Below, one piece after another: positions 5,355 through 5,700 of a stretch of DNA of 5,700 nt. Made by a program: the position numbers and the translations under genes. The notes under the pieces are model-generated. The model was not told where the DNA came from, made no database searches, and saw only the letters and a program-made list of their open reading frames with translations. The first letter of the stretch is position 1, and each line of letters opens with the position of its first letter. The DNA is from Clostridiales bacterium (lineage in GTDB: Bacteria > Bacillota > Clostridia > Lachnospirales > WQUN01), in contig JAIRVD010000304.1 of NCBI GenBank assembly GCA_031254075.1, positions 1 to 5,700 on the forward strand, written 5' to 3'.

Positions 5355-5700
5355 AAACCGACAATGTTTTTGTTTTGGTAATATTTTTGATTTTTGCGTC
5401 TTCGGTGCTTCTTGTTTTGATTTTCGGCGGAAGCACGTACCGTCGTATTGCCGAAATCTCGCAGGACGGAAGCGATGAACGCATTCTGCTTTCGTATGTA
5501 AGAACGAAGATTCGGACGGGCGATGTTGGCGGGAGTATTTCGGTTGAAAACTTTCACGGGATTTCGGCTCTTTCGATTGAAGAAAATTTTGATGAGCGGT
5601 CGTTTGTGACTTATATTTATTTGCATGATGGTTGGGTACGGGAATTATTTTTCGAAAACGGCGAGAATTTTTTCCCGGATGACGGTACTCCGATTGTAAA
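5351..5700 (+). CDS. Single-span membrane protein, DUF4860-like (3' end outside window)
   Basis: ATG 5351 overlaps the previous stop in an ATGA, a sign of translational coupling; no independent Shine-Dalgarno is needed, though GAG is nearby. The frame stays open to the window end, and 116 complete codons are visible. Residues 6-26 are a hydrophobic anchor (VFVLVIFLIFASSVLLVLIF) followed by GGSTYRR. The external part includes RILLSYVRTKIRTGD (44-58), GSISVENFHGISALSIEE (61-78), and FVTYIYLHDGWVRELF (85-100). The pattern of an anchor, a 'YV-x-TK-R' helix and a 'Y-x-x-DGWVRELF' strand resembles what I recall of the DUF4860 family found beside pilus or secretion genes in Clostridia. This is recall of a pattern, not a search result. 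Its molecular role is unknown; a small structural or accessory part of a pilus-like apparatus is the likely context. Confidence 0.72.
   Translation, partial: MKTDNVFVLVIFLIFASSVLLVLIFGGSTYRRIAEISQDGSDERILLSYVRTKIRTGDVGGSISVENFHGISALSIEENFDERSFVTYIYLHDGWVRELFFENGENFFPDDGTPIV

Overview
The window looks like chromosomal DNA of a low- to mid-GC Gram-positive bacterium, most likely an uncultured member of the Clostridia. The grounds are a class B-type sortase next to a protein with a PxTG sorting tail, strong AGGAGG-like ribosome binding sites, GTG starts, and a GspF/PilC-type gene followed by small membrane proteins of a kind I associate with clostridial type IV pilus-like loci. All genes lie on the + strand. 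The genus cannot be named from this window alone.

Layout. (1) 1-284: the C-terminal DNA-binding domain of an OmpR/PhoB-type response regulator, followed by a weak terminator-like hairpin with a T-tract. (2) 370-579: a 69-codon protein that resembles a shortened copy of the same winged-helix domain. (3) 580-690: a leader with inverted repeats, a possible sigma-A-like promoter and a strong ribosome binding site. (4) 691-1992: a very Asp/Ser-rich surface-type protein with an SD-repeat stalk and a C-terminal VPQTG, hydrophobic segment and basic tail, but no visible N-terminal signal peptide. (5) 1993-2119: a gap holding a long hairpin whose 3' arm can also pair with the next Shine-Dalgarno. (6) 2120-2896: a class B-like sortase with intact His, Cys and Arg. 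(7) 2913-3884: a membrane-anchored transglutaminase-like protein with an intact Cys-His-Asp triad. (8) 3892-4926: a GspF/PilC-family inner-membrane platform protein. (9) 5019-5354 and 5351 to the window end: two small single-span membrane proteins, the second cut by the window edge.

How it may work together. The sortase substrate, sortase and transglutaminase-like protein form a plausible surface-protein module: the sortase would attach the acidic stalk protein to the envelope, and the transglutaminase-like enzyme could cleave or cross-link a surface protein. The gene spacings of 16 and 7 nt, and the Shine-Dalgarno of the GspF gene overlapping the transglutaminase stop codon, suggest that sortase, transglutaminase and GspF are transcribed together. 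This joins the surface module to a pilus or type II-secretion-like module. The joint is notable because the acidic substrate carries a cell-wall sorting signal without a recognisable Sec signal. That all of these form one functional system is my inference. There is also a change in strand composition at about 4927, which could mark a boundary between the two modules.
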